Part shown: piece after piece, positions 40,449 to 51,415 of the stretch | How positions within the stretch are numbered: position 1 is the first letter of the stretch | Layout of the letters: each line of letters opens with the position of its first letter | Origin: Saprospiraceae bacterium | Lineage (GTDB): Bacteria > Bacteroidota > Bacteroidia > Chitinophagales > Saprospiraceae | NCBI GenBank assembly: GCA_016714985.1 | Contig: JADKBS010000010.1 | Coordinates: 200,308 to 264,307 of the forward strand | Direction: 5' to 3' | Length of the DNA: 64,000 nt | Program-made: the position numbers and the translations under genes | The notes under the pieces: generated by a model | Told to the model about the DNA's origin: nothing | Databases searched by the model: none | What the model saw: the letters and a program-made list of their open reading frames with translations, nothing else

Positions 40449-41321
40449 TTACTGCTTGACGATTTGTTCCGTCAGCTGCGTTTCGCCGTTGTCCAGCTTC
40501 ACAAAGTACGTCCCCGCAGCAAAGCGGGTCAGGTCAACCTGAACCTCGTTCAGGCCTTGTCCAAGCTCCATGTCGGAAACCTGCAGGAGCCGCCCGTTGA
40601 CATCCGTGACCGATACCGTCAGGCTGGCGAACTGGGGCAGGTTCACTTGTAGCGTCACCTTGCCGTCGGTGGGCGTCGGGAAGACGCTCAACACGCCAAA
40701 ACGGCCCGCCGTGGTCGATTCCACTGGCGATAAACCAAAGCTGGCCGCTCCCCCCAGCACGACATTGCCGAACTGGGTGCCGGCCACGTTGATGGTCCTT
40801 GGCGTGGGATCTCCATCTATGAAGACGCTGAGGCTGATCGAGGGGTGGGTGCCATCATGGAAAATGAGCGCAAGGTTGTCCTGCGGGAACGGAGTGGTCA
40901 CCTTGCAACGGTAGAACTTGGTCGCAGCTGCGGGGATCGTCGGTGCGCTCCCCACCTCGCCGTGGGGCGTTTGGGTGCCGCGCAGGCGCACCTCGTTTTG
41001 CGGGTTCCAGCTGAGTGCGGGCAGGAAGTTCATCCCGGCGAAATGGCTGCCGACCTCCACCAGCTCGTAAACGGCGTCCGTCAGGGCATTGGGCATGCCA
41101 CCGTTCGGGGCAACGTGGATGTTCGCAGCGTTCAACTGAAGCGGAGAAGTGCCCGTGTTGCGCATTGCCACGTCAAACTGTGCCTCCGTGGGGCTGACCA
41201 TGACTGCGTTGGAAAACGACAGGGTGACCTGTCCCGATTGGGCACCTGCCAGTTGACAGCACACAACGGCAAGCACTGATGCCATCCAAGTTTTCAATCT
41301 CAATTGATATTGGGCTTTCAT
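40449..41321 (-). CDS. Cohesin-like surface anchor protein with T9SS sorting domain (copy 1)
   Basis: From the ATG at 41321 the product has 290 residues: signal peptide (ending LAGAQ), one beta-sandwich domain (VTLSFSNAVMVSPTEAQFDV, LQLNAANIHVAPNGG ... TINVAGTQFGNVVLG) and a T9SS type A tail (VFPTPTDGKVTLQVNLPQ ... GTYFVKLDNGE...IVKQ). The domain resembles cohesins in length, in strand pattern and in starting right after the signal peptide, but sequence alone does not prove it. It follows the giant gene by 320 bases containing a branched hairpin. Copy 2 at 52287 is almost identical. Inference: it is the cell-surface receptor for the dockerin-like tail of the adjacent giant protein. Confidence 0.8.
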   Translation of the reverse strand: MKAQYQLRLKTWMASVLAVVCCQLAGAQSGQVTLSFSNAVMVSPTEAQFDVAMRNTGTSPLQLNAANIHVAPNGGMPNALTDAVYELVEVGSHFAGMNFLPALSWNPQNEVRLRGTQTPHGEVGSAPTIPAAATKFYRCKVTTPFPQDNLALIFHDGTHPSISLSVFIDGDPTPRTINVAGTQFGNVVLGGAASFGLSPVESTTAGRFGVLSVFPTPTDGKVTLQVNLPQFASLTVSVTDVNGRLLQVSDMELGQGLNEVQVDLTRFAAGTYFVKLDNGETQLTEQIVKQ

Positions 41322-41495
41322 GCTTAGGTAAAGGTTAAGGCCGCTGCTTGGAGGTGGAGGGAAATCAAGAAAATCGGTCTTCCGCTTCCATCCTGCCCCG
41401 TCCACGAGGCAGCCAATTTTTGGTTCGGCTCCCGACGGGCATGCCTAGTTGGGCCTTGCCATGCCCTTACGGGTTTCACCGTTATAAGATGCGGG

Positions 41496-41624
41496 GCAAC
41501 TGCTTGGGAGTGTGTGGGAGGAGAGCGGAAAATAAATTCTTTCCGCTCTCCTCCCACATTTTGGGGTGTTTTTGGGGAAAAATATTCAATTTTCCCAAAA
41601 AAACACCCCCTGCCAAGCAGTTGC
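41496..41624. repeat. Branched inverted repeat (three-way junction) between giant 1 and anchor 1
   Basis: Outer arms 41496-41507 and 41613-41624 (GCAACTGCTTGG and its complement) enclose two hairpins. One has perfect 19-base arms at 41513-41531 and 41540-41558; the other has near-perfect arms at 41563-41580 and 41591-41609. The transcript can fold into a three-way junction starting 17 bases after the giant gene's stop. It could equally be a small MITE-like element. Confidence 0.85.
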
Positions 41625-41641
41625 GATGCGGGCTTCAACCA

Positions 41642-44600
41642 CTAAGGGACAATTGCGGTAATCCCGTTGTTGATGCCCCAGATATCAAAGTCGAGGAACT
41701 CGACCTCGCCATCACCGTTCAGGTCGCCACGGAGATAGCCGGTATTGCCGTTTTCCGCAACCCAGACGTCGAAGTCCTGGAATTCGATTTCCCCGTCGCC
41801 AAAACCGTTGGCGTTCACGTCGTCAATGTCGCCCGAGTACAAGGCCCAAACGCCCCCACCCATGCTAACCATGTTGCTCCCATAGGCTTGGTCGATAGCG
41901 GTGCTGAAGTCGTAGCTCGTGGTGGCGGTCGAAAAGGACGTTGGCACGTCACCACCTGCACCGCTCCAAGTTTGCACGGCACTGCGGTGGCGCAGGGCGA
42001 TGAAGTAGCTGCTCCCTATCTTATCAGATGGGAATTTACAGGCCAAGGTGCCGTCCGTGCCGAGCACCCCTTTGAAGCTGGCGGCCACCCCATGAGGAAA
42101 TGCGCTGTTCCGCAACTGGACGGTGATGGTGTCGCACTGGAGGGCAGTAGCGCCCGCCACGCCGCTGTTCAGCAGCACCGAGTTCATGTTGCCGCCCCCC
42201 AAATAGTAGCCCTCGATGAAGGCCGTCAGGTTCAGCGTGATCGGGCTGAACTCGTCCGCTCCCAGGTCGGGGGCAGTGCCCGAGCGGACCTCGTTGTCTA
42301 TGTCCGTGGTGACGCCGCCTATCGGGGTGCCAAGGTCGAACAGCGTGGGGTTGCTGCCATCGGGCAGGTGCAGGTCGGTGGCCGAGGTGAACACGGGTGC
42401 GATGGAGACGGAGTTGGCGTCCCCGCCCGAACCGCCCGGCTGTGCGGCCTGCCAACCGGCAAGCGTGAGGTTGTTGCCTGCCCCTGAGCCCAACCACTGG
42501 GCAAGGTTGCCCGGAACACTGTTGTGCAGGTCGTTGTAGTTGGAGGCCGTTGCCGCCCATCCCGTGGCTGCGGCGTTGGTGTTGGCGATGGCCACGTGGA
42601 AGCCCGTACCGCCCGTCCTGGTGTTGCTGAAGATATTGTTCCTGATGTCCACCGTAGCGGTCCCGCTCCTGTTAAAGGCATAGCTGTTGTTGCTGCCGGC
42701 GGTAGCCGTGCCCGTTATGGCCACCGTATTGAAATAGTAGTTGCTGGTGCCGGTGCTCAGATCTTGGATACCTGTCACACTGGTTTCATTGGACACGCCC
42801 GCTCCCAGGGCAACCATGTTGTTGCGGTACTGGGTGGTGCCACCTATGGCCCTGATGCCGTTGATGGCAGCGGTGGCACTGGTGGTGGCAGAGGTAAGCC
42901 CGTAAACCACGTTCCGCTCCACCACGTTCGCAGTTGAGCCGGTAACTTGGATGCCCGTCACAACCGTGGCCGCCGTGGCATTGGTATTGGTCAGTGAGTG
43001 GATGGTGTTCTGCGAAATGGTATGGCTAGGCGTTGTGGTGGTTGTGAGGATGCCTATCACCGAAGCGGTCGTTGATGTTCCGGTGCCAATATTGTTGGTC
43101 AGGTTCCGGATGGTGTTCGAGGTGAACACAGCGGCCGCATTGGGCGAGTTCATCCCGATGATTTGGGAAGAAATGCCTGTTGCATTGAGCTGGATGGAAT
43201 TCGCCACGGTGCCCCCGATGTTGTTGGAGCTGAGCGTTGATGAAACCGTGGTGAGCAAATTGGTCCTCATCCCATAGAGGATGAAAGTACCAGAAGCCCC
43301 GGCATTCGTCACCGATATCCCGCCAACATTGTTGCCCGTTCCGGCCCAGGCATCGGACCCGCCATTGTAGATGCCCATAACGTCAGTGGCAGTGGTGGTA
43401 TTCGTCGAAAACGTCAAGGACCCTGTGGCGGATTGACTGCCGATGGTGTTGTTGTTGGTGACAACAAGCCCGCTTGCTATCAAAATCCCCGTCATTGGGC
43501 TGCTCGTGGTCGTACCGCTAGAAGTAACACCGGTCAGGCTTACCGAGGCCACCGTGTTGTTGTTGATGTTCGACACAGTCGCTCCAGTGAGTCCGTTAAA
43601 GTAGATGCCCTGGAACTTCCCGGTTGACCCCGTTAGGGTATAGGTGCCGGTCTGGGCATTCGAGGCATAGCCGATGGTATTGCCAGTGACGGTACAGCCT
43701 TGGACGCCATGTGTAGCAGAACTGCTGTTCAGGTCAATGGCCCTGTGCGTGGCACCAGTGGTCCAGGTTCGTGTGCCCGTCTGGTAGAACCGGTTGTTGG
43801 TGATGGTCCATGTGTTGCAACCACCGTTAATTGCCACACCAGAACTAGTGACCGCTGCCCCAAAATAATCGTAGATATTGTTGTTGTTGATGACGATGCC
43901 GCTGTTGCCGATGGCGGTGGTGGATTGGGAACCATTGCCCAATATGGCCTTGGTGGGCAGGTTGCTGCCGTTGGGGCCTATGTTGTTGTTGGAAATGGTA
44001 TTGTTGTCGTTGCCATTTGCCGTCACTGCATCCGTGCTGAAAAATATGGTAGCGCCGTTGGTGGCAACGGACATCGTTGCCGAACCCAATACGGAGCAAT
44101 TGGTGACCGTGTTGTTGGCGGCACCGCCAATGAAACGGATGGTGCTGACCGTGGATGTGCTAGAAGTAGAAGTATTGGTGATGGTAAGCGAGCTTCCACC
44201 TGTGTTCAATCCGTCAAAGGTCACGTAATCGGCTCCGCTGAGGTCAATCAATGGGCCAGCATCATTAAGGCCCGATACAGTCGAGGCTATACCAGTCGCT
44301 GGCCTGATGGTCAGCGTGTTCGTTGCGCTCGCATCAATATTGGCATTGATGATGATGGGGAAGGTCTCGCTTCCTGAATAAGTGGCATCCGTCAATTGGA
44401 AAACGACCGGGCCAGTCAAACAGGCGTTGTTGTATGCCGTTACAGCAGCTGTAAGCGTTGCGTAGGCACCGCCACCGCCCACGTTATAGGTACCACCCAA
44501 TGGCGTTAAAATAGTGTAACTGCTCGGGCTGGCAGGTGGCGTGGAAGCCGCTGGGGGGTTGATACTGAAACCCGATGCCCCTGCGGAAGGGAATGCGCCC

Positions 44601-47600
44601 ACATTGGGCGTGCCTGCATTGTCCTGTGCCACCACATAGTATTGGACAATATCTGCTGCCACGACGCCGCTCCCATACGTGAAGTCATAATTGCTCCCAC
44701 CCGCATGCACGCCCGTGGCTGCGTTCCAGGCACCTGCATTGATTCTCCAATACAACACTGGCAACCCGATGCCAGCTGTTGGAACGCCACTTGCATCGGT
44801 AATGGAAGCCGTTAGGGTTCTTGCCGAAGTAGCACAGGTATTGTTAAGAGCGGTATAAACAATGGTTGGGCCTGAAAAATCACCTGCGTTTTCATAGGCA
44901 CCTATTGTTGGCGTAGAACCACTCCTTGTTATACCAAGAAAATCGGTGGTAACGCTAACAGGGGTACCCGCTCCTATCAAAGATGAACCTGACAGTGGCG
45001 CCAAATTGGATGGGGAATTTAAACTTGGATTCGAATTTTGTGAACTGGTTTCTCCAGTGGCAGCCTGCCAACCAATTAAATCCGAAGTAGCATAGTTTAC
45101 AGCATTAAATCTACCAAGATGACCAGTTGCAGCCCCTGATACACTCACATACAAAGAGTTATTGCTCAACGTTGAACCTGAATAACTCGTTCTTGTAGTA
45201 TAATGTGCATACAAAGGTGCTGCTGCTGTACTTGAGCCTTCCATCAAGAAAACATTGTTTCTTACTTCTATGGCATCTGCGTTGGTGGATGTCAGACCAT
45301 TGCCATTTGCAAAACAAGATGAGCCTCCTGTTCCTGTACTTCCCGACAGCGCGTTCGACAGGTACACAGAGTTGTAAAAATACTTGTCACCATATCCCCC
45401 GCCGTTGCTGATACCAGAAGTATTCCAGGATGTACTGGTTGCGGAAGATGTCAACCCATAGATAAGATTATTGGAAACCAGCAGGTTGCTTGGGTTTCCG
45501 ACGACATCATACGTAGTCGAAGATGTATGTATCCCCACGAGTTTGCCTGTGCTGGTGCCTATGTAGGAGAGGTTGAAGATGCTATTCTTCGATAGGGTGG
45601 TATTTTGGTTATCCAAAATGATGATACCACCAGAATTAGAAGTCGTGATTCCTGAAGCATTCTGAATGGTATTCCCTTCAACCAAAGCGGAAGATTGGAA
45701 CTGCACCGTAATACCGGTAATGCCAAAAGCAATGGTGCCAGTGCCTATGTTGTTGTTTGTTATTTGCAAGCCTGTACCTAGTGTGGTGGCATTTACCCCC
45801 CTTGAAAATATGCCATATTGTACAGAAGCGACCTGGTTGTTTTGGTAAACATTACTTGAGTTGGCAACTAAAGCACTGGATGATGTTGAGATGGAAGCGG
45901 TTCCACCTTCAAATATGCCCATTTGTGTTGTATTGGGGGCGTTTCCGGTGAGGATGCAATTCTTAATTGTGTTGTTTGTGGCACCATTGGAAGCAGAAGC
46001 ACTAGCAATCCAAATGACCCCATTACCTGATGTTCCGGTATTGGTGTTTTCCAGGGTCAAGCTTCTATCCGTACCACCACTGTTGCTGCCGTCAATCGTC
46101 ACCCGGTCGGCACCGTTCAACTTTATCAAGGCACCACTTCCAACTGAGCCGCTGACAGTGGCAGTTGTATTCGGCTTGATGAGCAAGGTGAAATTGGAGC
46201 CGCCACATTCGCCCCATTGGTTGATGACCACGGCCCCAGGCTCAGACAAGTTGCTTAGGATATTCAAGGTAACGTTGCCGCTCAAACCCTTGGTGTTGAT
46301 GTCGGCAGCAGCTGCGGTAAGGGTAGCATAGGTACCGCCTGAACCTACTGTATAGGTGCCAGCCAATGGCCCTGCCACAATCGTCCTGGAACCACTGGGG
46401 GCCTGTACAGTTGGCGTTTGGGCACTCCCTACGGTAATGGAATTGCATTCTGCGTCAATGACATTGCTCACGGTAGCCACACATGACACATCATAGGTCA
46501 GCCAGAAGTAATTGGTCACGCTGATTCCACCTGTCAGTATTTGTGAGCCAGTTATGTTGAACGAACCCGAAGGAGCAGCTACCGTACTGCCAACTTGAGT
46601 GGTGGTAGCAAAGGTGCTACTTGTGCCCGTGTACCATAGCTTGGCGTTGGCAATATCTGCTGTGTTGGTCGTTCCATTGGTATTGAGCGTGAAGCTGGTC
46701 GCTGAAAGTGGGCTGGCACTTCCATTTACTACGACCTGTATGCCAATCACCTCTTGGTTTACTGAAAACGTGTTCACAGTGCTGGTATTGGTTTGCGTGG
46801 TGGTGCTGGAAACGTAGGTCATAGGAGTTGCAGGCACCCCGTCAAATTCGTCAGCTCCTAAGTCTGGAGCAGTAGCGCCACCATTTACCGAACCGGCAGG
46901 GCCTGGACGGGTTTGCCCATCTATGTCCGTGCTTATGCCAGCTATGGTGGTGCCTTTGGACTCCAATAGCGTAGGGGTTAGGCCCATGTTCAGGTGCAAA
47001 TCAGTTGCAGATACAAATACGGGCAACTCTGTAATCGAATTGGCATCTTGCGTTACAGCCGACTGCCAAGCGGCAAGGGTAGCATGGAAGGTGCCACTTG
47101 AGCCACCTACACAGCCTGTCCTAGACTGAGTGTTGCTGCCCAAGATGTGCAGGTCGTTGTAGTTGGAACTGCCAGTACCCCAGGAAAAAGATGCCGGTAT
47201 GTTGATGCATGCGTGGGGCAAAGCAGGCGCACTGCTGGACGTCAGGTCCATATATACAATATTGTTCGCAAGCTGTGGGTTGGTCACGGATGTTGAACTG
47301 ATGGACAATCCATAACTGCTGACGGTTGGCGTAGAGGCACCCGCATCGGGGTCGGTGTCACCAGTGAGGTAAATGGTGTTGAAAACCACCACGTCGGTAT
47401 TCCCATTGGCTATCCCGATTCCTATTACTTGGTCGGAACCAGTTCCATTTGACTTGATATTGTACAAAAAATTATTGGCCACCACATTATTCGTAGGGTT
47501 GGTACCGTCCACGCCAGCTAATGATATCCCCACACCCGAGAAGGTTCTTTCGTCAACCACGTCATGGATTTTGTTGCGGGCAATGGTGGCATTCTTTACA

Positions 47601-50600
47601 AATACGGAAGTCGGTGTCCACAATGCATCGGTGGCAAGTGCAATACCGACCCGGTCAATGCCAGCAGAGGTATTGGCAAAATCACCGCCCACGAACCTGA
47701 TTTCATTGCCCGTGATTTGGATGCCGTCCTCTTCACGGACCACGATACCGCACCTTCCAATGGACTCCGTTCCAAATGCCGCAGGGCCGATGGTGTTGTT
47801 GGAAATGACCGTGCCCGTGTTGGCATTGGTGGTCGCTCCGCCCCTTGTATGAATACCGTAGCGGACCTTGGTAATCGTGTTGCCCGAAATGGTGTTGTTG
47901 TCGTTGTCGTTTCCTGCCGTTATGGAAGTAAAGGTTCCACTCAAGGTTGCACCTGCCACCACAATGCCGTAGGTATTGGTGGTTGCAGCGTTTTGGGCAA
48001 CTCCAGCCTTGATATTGCAATTGGCAATCGTGTTATTGGTGGCACCTGCGCCCGCTCCCGTTGAAGCAAGCCAGATAACGGCCGTACCCGATGTTGTGGA
48101 GGTATTTTCAATGGTAAGGCTGCTGCCCCCAGTATTCAATCCATCAATGGTGACGTAATCTGCCCCATTGAGCTTGATGAGCGCCGAAGCCGTGACGCCA
48201 GAGGTGCCAGTTAGGTTGGCGGCCACGCCCGCATCCGGCTTGATGGTCACCGTGTAAGGCCCTGCCGCACAACCATTGTACACGATGGCATTCAAGGCAT
48301 TGGCACCTGTTTCTGCAACGGTGGCATCCAGGATGTTCACGGTCAGGGCACCGGACAGTCCCGATGAGTTGATGGCCGCAAACAGACCGCCTGCATCGGT
48401 AAGGCTGGTATAGGTTCCGGAGGCCCCTATCGTCACGGTGCCTGACAAGCCAGCGGACAGCAGTGTGTAGGAATTGGCACCTGTGACTGGGAAATTGCCG
48501 ACAATGAGTGCTACACTGGTAGCAGGTGTACTGAAGCTGCCAGTATTGATGCCTACGTTGGGCGTCCCAGCAAGATCTTGAGCAACCACGAAATACTCAA
48601 CTGCATCACCGGTCGTTGGCGCTCCGCCAAACAGCAATGAATAGTTGGTCGTAAAACTAAATGGAGACCCTCCGACACCCGTTGCCTCAACATACTTCCA
48701 ACCGTCTGTTGCGCTGGTATTGTCAACATAGGTGTTTGCATTTGTTGCCTTTCTAAAATACAAGCGTGGCCTGGTACCAGCGGTGGTATTTACGCTACTG
48801 GCGTCAACTATCGTTACGGGCGATAGCGTCCTGTCGGTTGTGCAGGAAGTGTTGCTCAAATTGGTATAGCTGATGGCAGGGCCGACCAGGTCCAAAGGAG
48901 TTCCTTCCAACTCCCATGCCCCTATATCGGGTGCGGTACCTGACCCGGCATAGCCCCCGTTGCCCTCGCGAATAGTGCCTGCATAATCATCCGTGTAAGT
49001 GGCAATATTGACGGCGCCGCTTTCCAACTGTGAAGAAATGGTCTCATCGAATTTCAGGAAATCGTTGCTACTACCAGTAGTACTTTGGAACACTACGTTT
49101 TCTTGAGCCGACGATTGATCACGATTCACCATAAAGGCTTTCAAATTGGCAACCGTATTCTGAGGGTTGGTAATGGTAGTGGTACCCTCCACGTAGGTCA
49201 AGTGGTTGTTCGTTCCAGCTGTTGGGTTGCACCAAAATGCGTTGTTGTTGGAAGTGGTGGCATAGTTGGCAGGCACGACTCCGGTTGTTCCAGCAGTGCG
49301 CATGAGGCAGGCAGCCACACCGTTTGCTGCCAAATTGGAGCCCTCTTGTGCAGGTGTGGAAGTGTTGACGAGTATGTTGTTCCGGAGATTGAGCACATTG
49401 GTTGCTGTGCTCGAAAACTGGATGCAGGAAGTCCCGAAGGTGGTCGCCGAAGTGCTGGTGGCATTCAGATAGACCGTATTATAATAGACATTGGAAGTCC
49501 CCGTACCTGTATTTGGGAAGTTAAGCCCTCGAATGGCAATTAGCCCAGTAGCACTCGGTGTCTGCAAATCCCCAATCAGGTTGTTGAAAATATTGACCGT
49601 TGTTCCGCTTGACACATTGATGCCGTTGATAAGACTTCCTGCCCCCTGTGCGCTGAGGCCATAAATCTTGTTTCTTGAAATATTAACGGTAGTACCCAAG
49701 GATTGGGTAATTCCATTGATGGTGCATGAGCCGGTCGAACTATTGGCAAACGTCAGGGTGTGAATGGTATTATTGGTAAATGCCTTTACTGAACTGCTTG
49801 AGGTATTTACACTTATACCGGAAATTACGGAAGCGGTCGAAGTGCTGTTGCCTGTAATATACAGATTGTCAATTTGATTATCTGAAAAGTTCTCTTGTGT
49901 TGGCGAAGATCCATCGAACAAACCGTACAAAGATGCTGAAAGCGAACCACCATGGTTAGGGAAGCCGTTGTTGTTGATGGTATTGTTGCTCCAGGTCAGG
50001 AGGGAGGTACCACCTCGGAGGCTGTGCAGGGTGCCACCCTGGTTCAGCACGGTATTGTTGGTAATGGTGTTCCCGCTGGCATTGAAGTTGGTGGCTGTTC
50101 CGCTGCTGTATATGCCTTGGAAAGTACAAGAATTGGCCCTGCCCGCTTCGCCAATAGCGTTGTTGTCAACCGTATTGTCATCCATTGTCACGGTTGCTGC
50201 AGAGGCACTGCTCAAAATTGCTGAGAACGTCGCTGTGGTGGCAGTAGTGTAGGTGCAGCCAGTCACTGTGTTGTTCTTGATGAGAATCGTGTTGCCGGCA
50301 GCTGTGGAGCCGATTACATTGTCAATCGCTGTGCAAGCTGTTGTTGTTCCAGCAGAATGCACAGTTACGGTATTATTGAGTATCGTCGCATTGCCACTAA
50401 TGCCTGCCTGTGCAAATATCCCCCTTAGCGTAGTGGCATGGTTCACCCCACCGCCATCATTGCTGTTGATGGTGTTGTAGGAGATATTGATACTCCATTG
50501 GTTGTTTGCACGGATACCAGCGGCGGGGTTGGTTGCGGCACCGCCACCATAGTTGAGGATAGAATTGCCCGTGCTACCTGCCGTGCCGCCTATATCGTTG

Positions 50601-51415
50601 TTAAGGTCACCCAAGAAGGTGGCGGGATCGGGTGAAGGTCCTCTGCCCACAGTTGCAGCAAAGCCGCTCAACCCTATGCCATAGTTGCCGCCATTGATGG
50701 TATTGGTATAAAATAGGTTACCCGAATTCGTGCCGTTGGTGGCCGTAGTGCCCCCGTTGGTAGGGGTCAGGGGAGTTACTGCTGCGGTGGCCGTAGAGTT
50801 GATGACCAAGATGCCTACGGCGCCTTCAATCATCGGTGCAGTACCGGTTGCATTGTTGATGCGCTGCATGTTGAAGGTGCAGTTCTGTATCGTGTTGTTG
50901 TTGCAGCCATCGCCTGCGGCCCTTTTGAACAGTGCTACGCCAAACTCCATGGTTTCAGGGTTGGTGGCATTGCCATCCGTGAAGGTAAGGCCGTCAATGG
51001 TGATATGGTCGGCACCCGTTAGTTTTAGGATACCGTCTGGTGCGGCACTGGCGGGTGTGGCAGTACCCACCCCAGCGTTCAGCGTCGTAGCAGCACCTGC
51101 AGCTTTGATGATGGTGACACTCGTAATGGAGGAACCCAAAAATGGGTTCAAGGAAGCACTACCTATAGTCAGGCCAGTAGGCGGTGCGGTTTCTGATGCG
51201 CCTGCATTTAAGGTGAAAATGATGGTTCCTGATGTGGGGACTGAAGTCACACCGTTCAGGTCACCGAGTGCTGTGGCCAGGTCAGTGTAGCTAGCCGACA
51301 AGGCTGGCGAAGTCACTGCGGTACCGGAAACCGTAACTGGAATTTGAGCGGATGCCTTGCCAACGAGCAACAAGAACATACCCAATACCAAACCAGTGCG
51401 TAAATTGCTTTTCAT
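41642..51415 (-). CDS. Giant secreted beta-helix protein with dockerin-like tail (giant 1)
   Basis: From the ATG at 51415 the protein has 3,257 residues with a signal peptide (MKSNLRTGLVLGMFLLLVGKA). It consists of about four right-handed beta-helix modules, each opening with GTYTVG.GGTYATLTAA-type sequence (near 51,300, 48,430, 46,370 and 44,500) and carrying many NNTI..N and IDG.N repeats. They are separated by Ig-like spacers (YF.VAQD.AGTPNVG). The end module (AFIEGYYLGGGNMNSVLLNSG ... CDTITVQLR ... YSGDIDD) closes with two dockerin-like loops (NGFGDGEIEFQDFD; DLNGDGEVEFLDFD). No T9SS tail is present. The frame is open to 51622, but that part lacks an export signal. A role as surface adhesin or polysaccharide-acting protein is possible; no catalytic motif was recognised. 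Confidence 0.85.
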   Translation of the reverse strand: MKSNLRTGLVLGMFLLLVGKASAQIPVTVSGTAVTSPALSASYTDLATALGDLNGVTSVPTSGTIIFTLNAGASETAPPTGLTIGSASLNPFLGSSITSVTIIKAAGAATTLNAGVGTATPASAAPDGILKLTGADHITIDGLTFTDGNATNPETMEFGVALFKRAAGDGCNNNTIQNCTFNMQRINNATGTAPMIEGAVGILVINSTATAAVTPLTPTNGGTTATNGTNSGNLFYTNTINGGNYGIGLSGFAATVGRGPSPDPATFLGDLNNDIGGTAGSTGNSILNYGGGAATNPAAGIRANNQWSINISYNTINSNDGGGVNHATTLRGIFAQAGISGNATILNNTVTVHSAGTTTACTAIDNVIGSTAAGNTILIKNNTVTGCTYTTATTATFSAILSSASAATVTMDDNTVDNNAIGEAGRANSCTFQGIYSSGTATNFNASGNTITNNTVLNQGGTLHSLRGGTSLLTWSNNTINNNGFPNHGGSLSASLYGLFDGSSPTQENFSDNQIDNLYITGNSTSTASVISGISVNTSSSSVKAFTNNTIHTLTFANSSTGSCTINGITQSLGTTVNISRNKIYGLSAQGAGSLINGINVSSGTTVNIFNNLIGDLQTPSATGLIAIRGLNFPNTGTGTSNVYYNTVYLNATSTSATTFGTSCIQFSSTATNVLNLRNNILVNTSTPAQEGSNLAANGVAACLMRTAGTTGVVPANYATTSNNNAFWCNPTAGTNNHLTYVEGTTTITNPQNTVANLKAFMVNRDQSSAQENVVFQSTTGSSNDFLKFDETISSQLESGAVNIATYTDDYAGTIREGNGGYAGSGTAPDIGAWELEGTPLDLVGPAISYTNLSNTSCTTDRTLSPVTIVDASSVNTTAGTRPRLYFRKATNANTYVDNTSATDGWKYVEATGVGGSPFSFTTNYSLLFGGAPTTGDAVEYFVVAQDLAGTPNVGINTGSFSTPATSVALIVGNFPVTGANSYTLLSAGLSGTVTIGASGTYTSLTDAGGLFAAINSSGLSGALTVNILDATVAETGANALNAIVYNGCAAGPYTVTIKPDAGVAANLTGTSGVTASALIKLNGADYVTIDGLNTGGSSLTIENTSTTSGTAVIWLASTGAGAGATNNTIANCNIKAGVAQNAATTNTYGIVVAGATLSGTFTSITAGNDNDNNTISGNTITKVRYGIHTRGGATTNANTGTVISNNTIGPAAFGTESIGRCGIVVREEDGIQITGNEIRFVGGDFANTSAGIDRVGIALATDALWTPTSVFVKNATIARNKIHDVVDERTFSGVGISLAGVDGTNPTNNVVANNFLYNIKSNGTGSDQVIGIGIANGNTDVVVFNTIYLTGDTDPDAGASTPTVSSYGLSISSTSVTNPQLANNIVYMDLTSSSAPALPHACINIPASFSWGTGSSNYNDLHILGSNTQSRTGCVGGSSGTFHATLAAWQSAVTQDANSITELPVFVSATDLHLNMGLTPTLLESKGTTIAGISTDIDGQTRPGPAGSVNGGATAPDLGADEFDGVPATPMTYVSSTTTQTNTSTVNTFSVNQEVIGIQVVVNGSASPLSATSFTLNTNGTTNTADIANAKLWYTGTSSTFATTTQVGSTVAAPSGSFNITGSQILTGGISVTNYFWLTYDVSCVATVSNVIDAECNSITVGSAQTPTVQAPSGSRTIVAGPLAGTYTVGSGGTYATLTAAAADINTKGLSGNVTLNILSNLSEPGAVVINQWGECGGSNFTLLIKPNTTATVSGSVGSGALIKLNGADRVTIDGSNSGGTDRSLTLENTNTGTSGNGVIWIASASASNGATNNTIKNCILTGNAPNTTQMGIFEGGTASISTSSSALVANSSNVYQNNQVASVQYGIFSRGVNATTLGTGLQITNNNIGTGTIAFGITGITVQFQSSALVEGNTIQNASGITTSNSGGIIILDNQNTTLSKNSIFNLSYIGTSTGKLVGIHTSSTTYDVVGNPSNLLVSNNLIYGLTSSATSTSWNTSGISNGGGYGDKYFYNSVYLSNALSGSTGTGGSSCFANGNGLTSTNADAIEVRNNVFLMEGSSTAAAPLYAHYTTRTSYSGSTLSNNSLYVSVSGAATGHLGRFNAVNYATSDLIGWQAATGETSSQNSNPSLNSPSNLAPLSGSSLIGAGTPVSVTTDFLGITRSGSTPTIGAYENAGDFSGPTIVYTALNNTCATSARTLTASITDASGVPTAGIGLPVLYWRINAGAWNAATGVHAGGSNYDFTYGSGVVAADIVQYYVVAQDNAGTPNVGAFPSAGASGFSINPPAASTPPASPSSYTILTPLGGTYNVGGGGAYATLTAAVTAYNNACLTGPVVFQLTDATYSGSETFPIIINANIDASATNTLTIRPATGIASTVSGLNDAGPLIDLSGADYVTFDGLNTGGSSLTITNTSTSSTSTVSTIRFIGGAANNTVTNCSVLGSATMSVATNGATIFFSTDAVTANGNDNNTISNNNIGPNGSNLPTKAILGNGSQSTTAIGNSGIVINNNNIYDYFGAAVTSSGVAINGGCNTWTITNNRFYQTGTRTWTTGATHRAIDLNSSSATHGVQGCTVTGNTIGYASNAQTGTYTLTGSTGKFQGIYFNGLTGATVSNINNNTVASVSLTGVTSSGTTTSSPMTGILIASGLVVTNNNTIGSQSATGSLTFSTNTTTATDVMGIYNGGSDAWAGTGNNVGGISVTNAGASGTFILYGMRTNLLTTVSSTLSSNNIGGTVANSIQLNATGISSQIIGMNSPNAAAVFTSNTIRNLTNNIGTGTSTTASVIGILTTTTTPSHTISQNTIHSLTNTNATAATVVTGIQVTGSTANVVERNVVYGLTSATTSATAAINGIRAIGGTTQYRNNMVALGAGVSNETSVTGIQDLSTGTSNYYFNTVAITGTATAGSNNSYAFNRSGTATVDIRNNIFSNTRTGGTGFHVAIANTNAAATGWAATASNYNDLHNSVPGNLAQWLGSGAGNNLTLAGWQAAQPGGSGGDANSVSIAPVFTSATDLHLPDGSNPTLFDLGTPIGGVTTDIDNEVRSGTAPDLGADEFSPITLNLTAFIEGYYLGGGNMNSVLLNSGVAGATALQCDTITVQLRNSAFPHGVAASFKGVLGTDGTLACKFPSDKIGSSYFIALRHRSAVQTWSGAGGDVPTSFSTATTSYDFSTAIDQAYGSNMVSMGGGVWALYSGDIDDVNANGFGDGEIEFQDFDVWVAENGNTGYLRGDLNGDGEVEFLDFDIWGINNGITAIVP

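Noticed and set aside
41348..42487. 379-codon plus-strand frame over the end of giant 1
   Set aside because: It runs antisense to the conserved end module and across the branched repeat; composition and lack of any domain mark it as a shadow.
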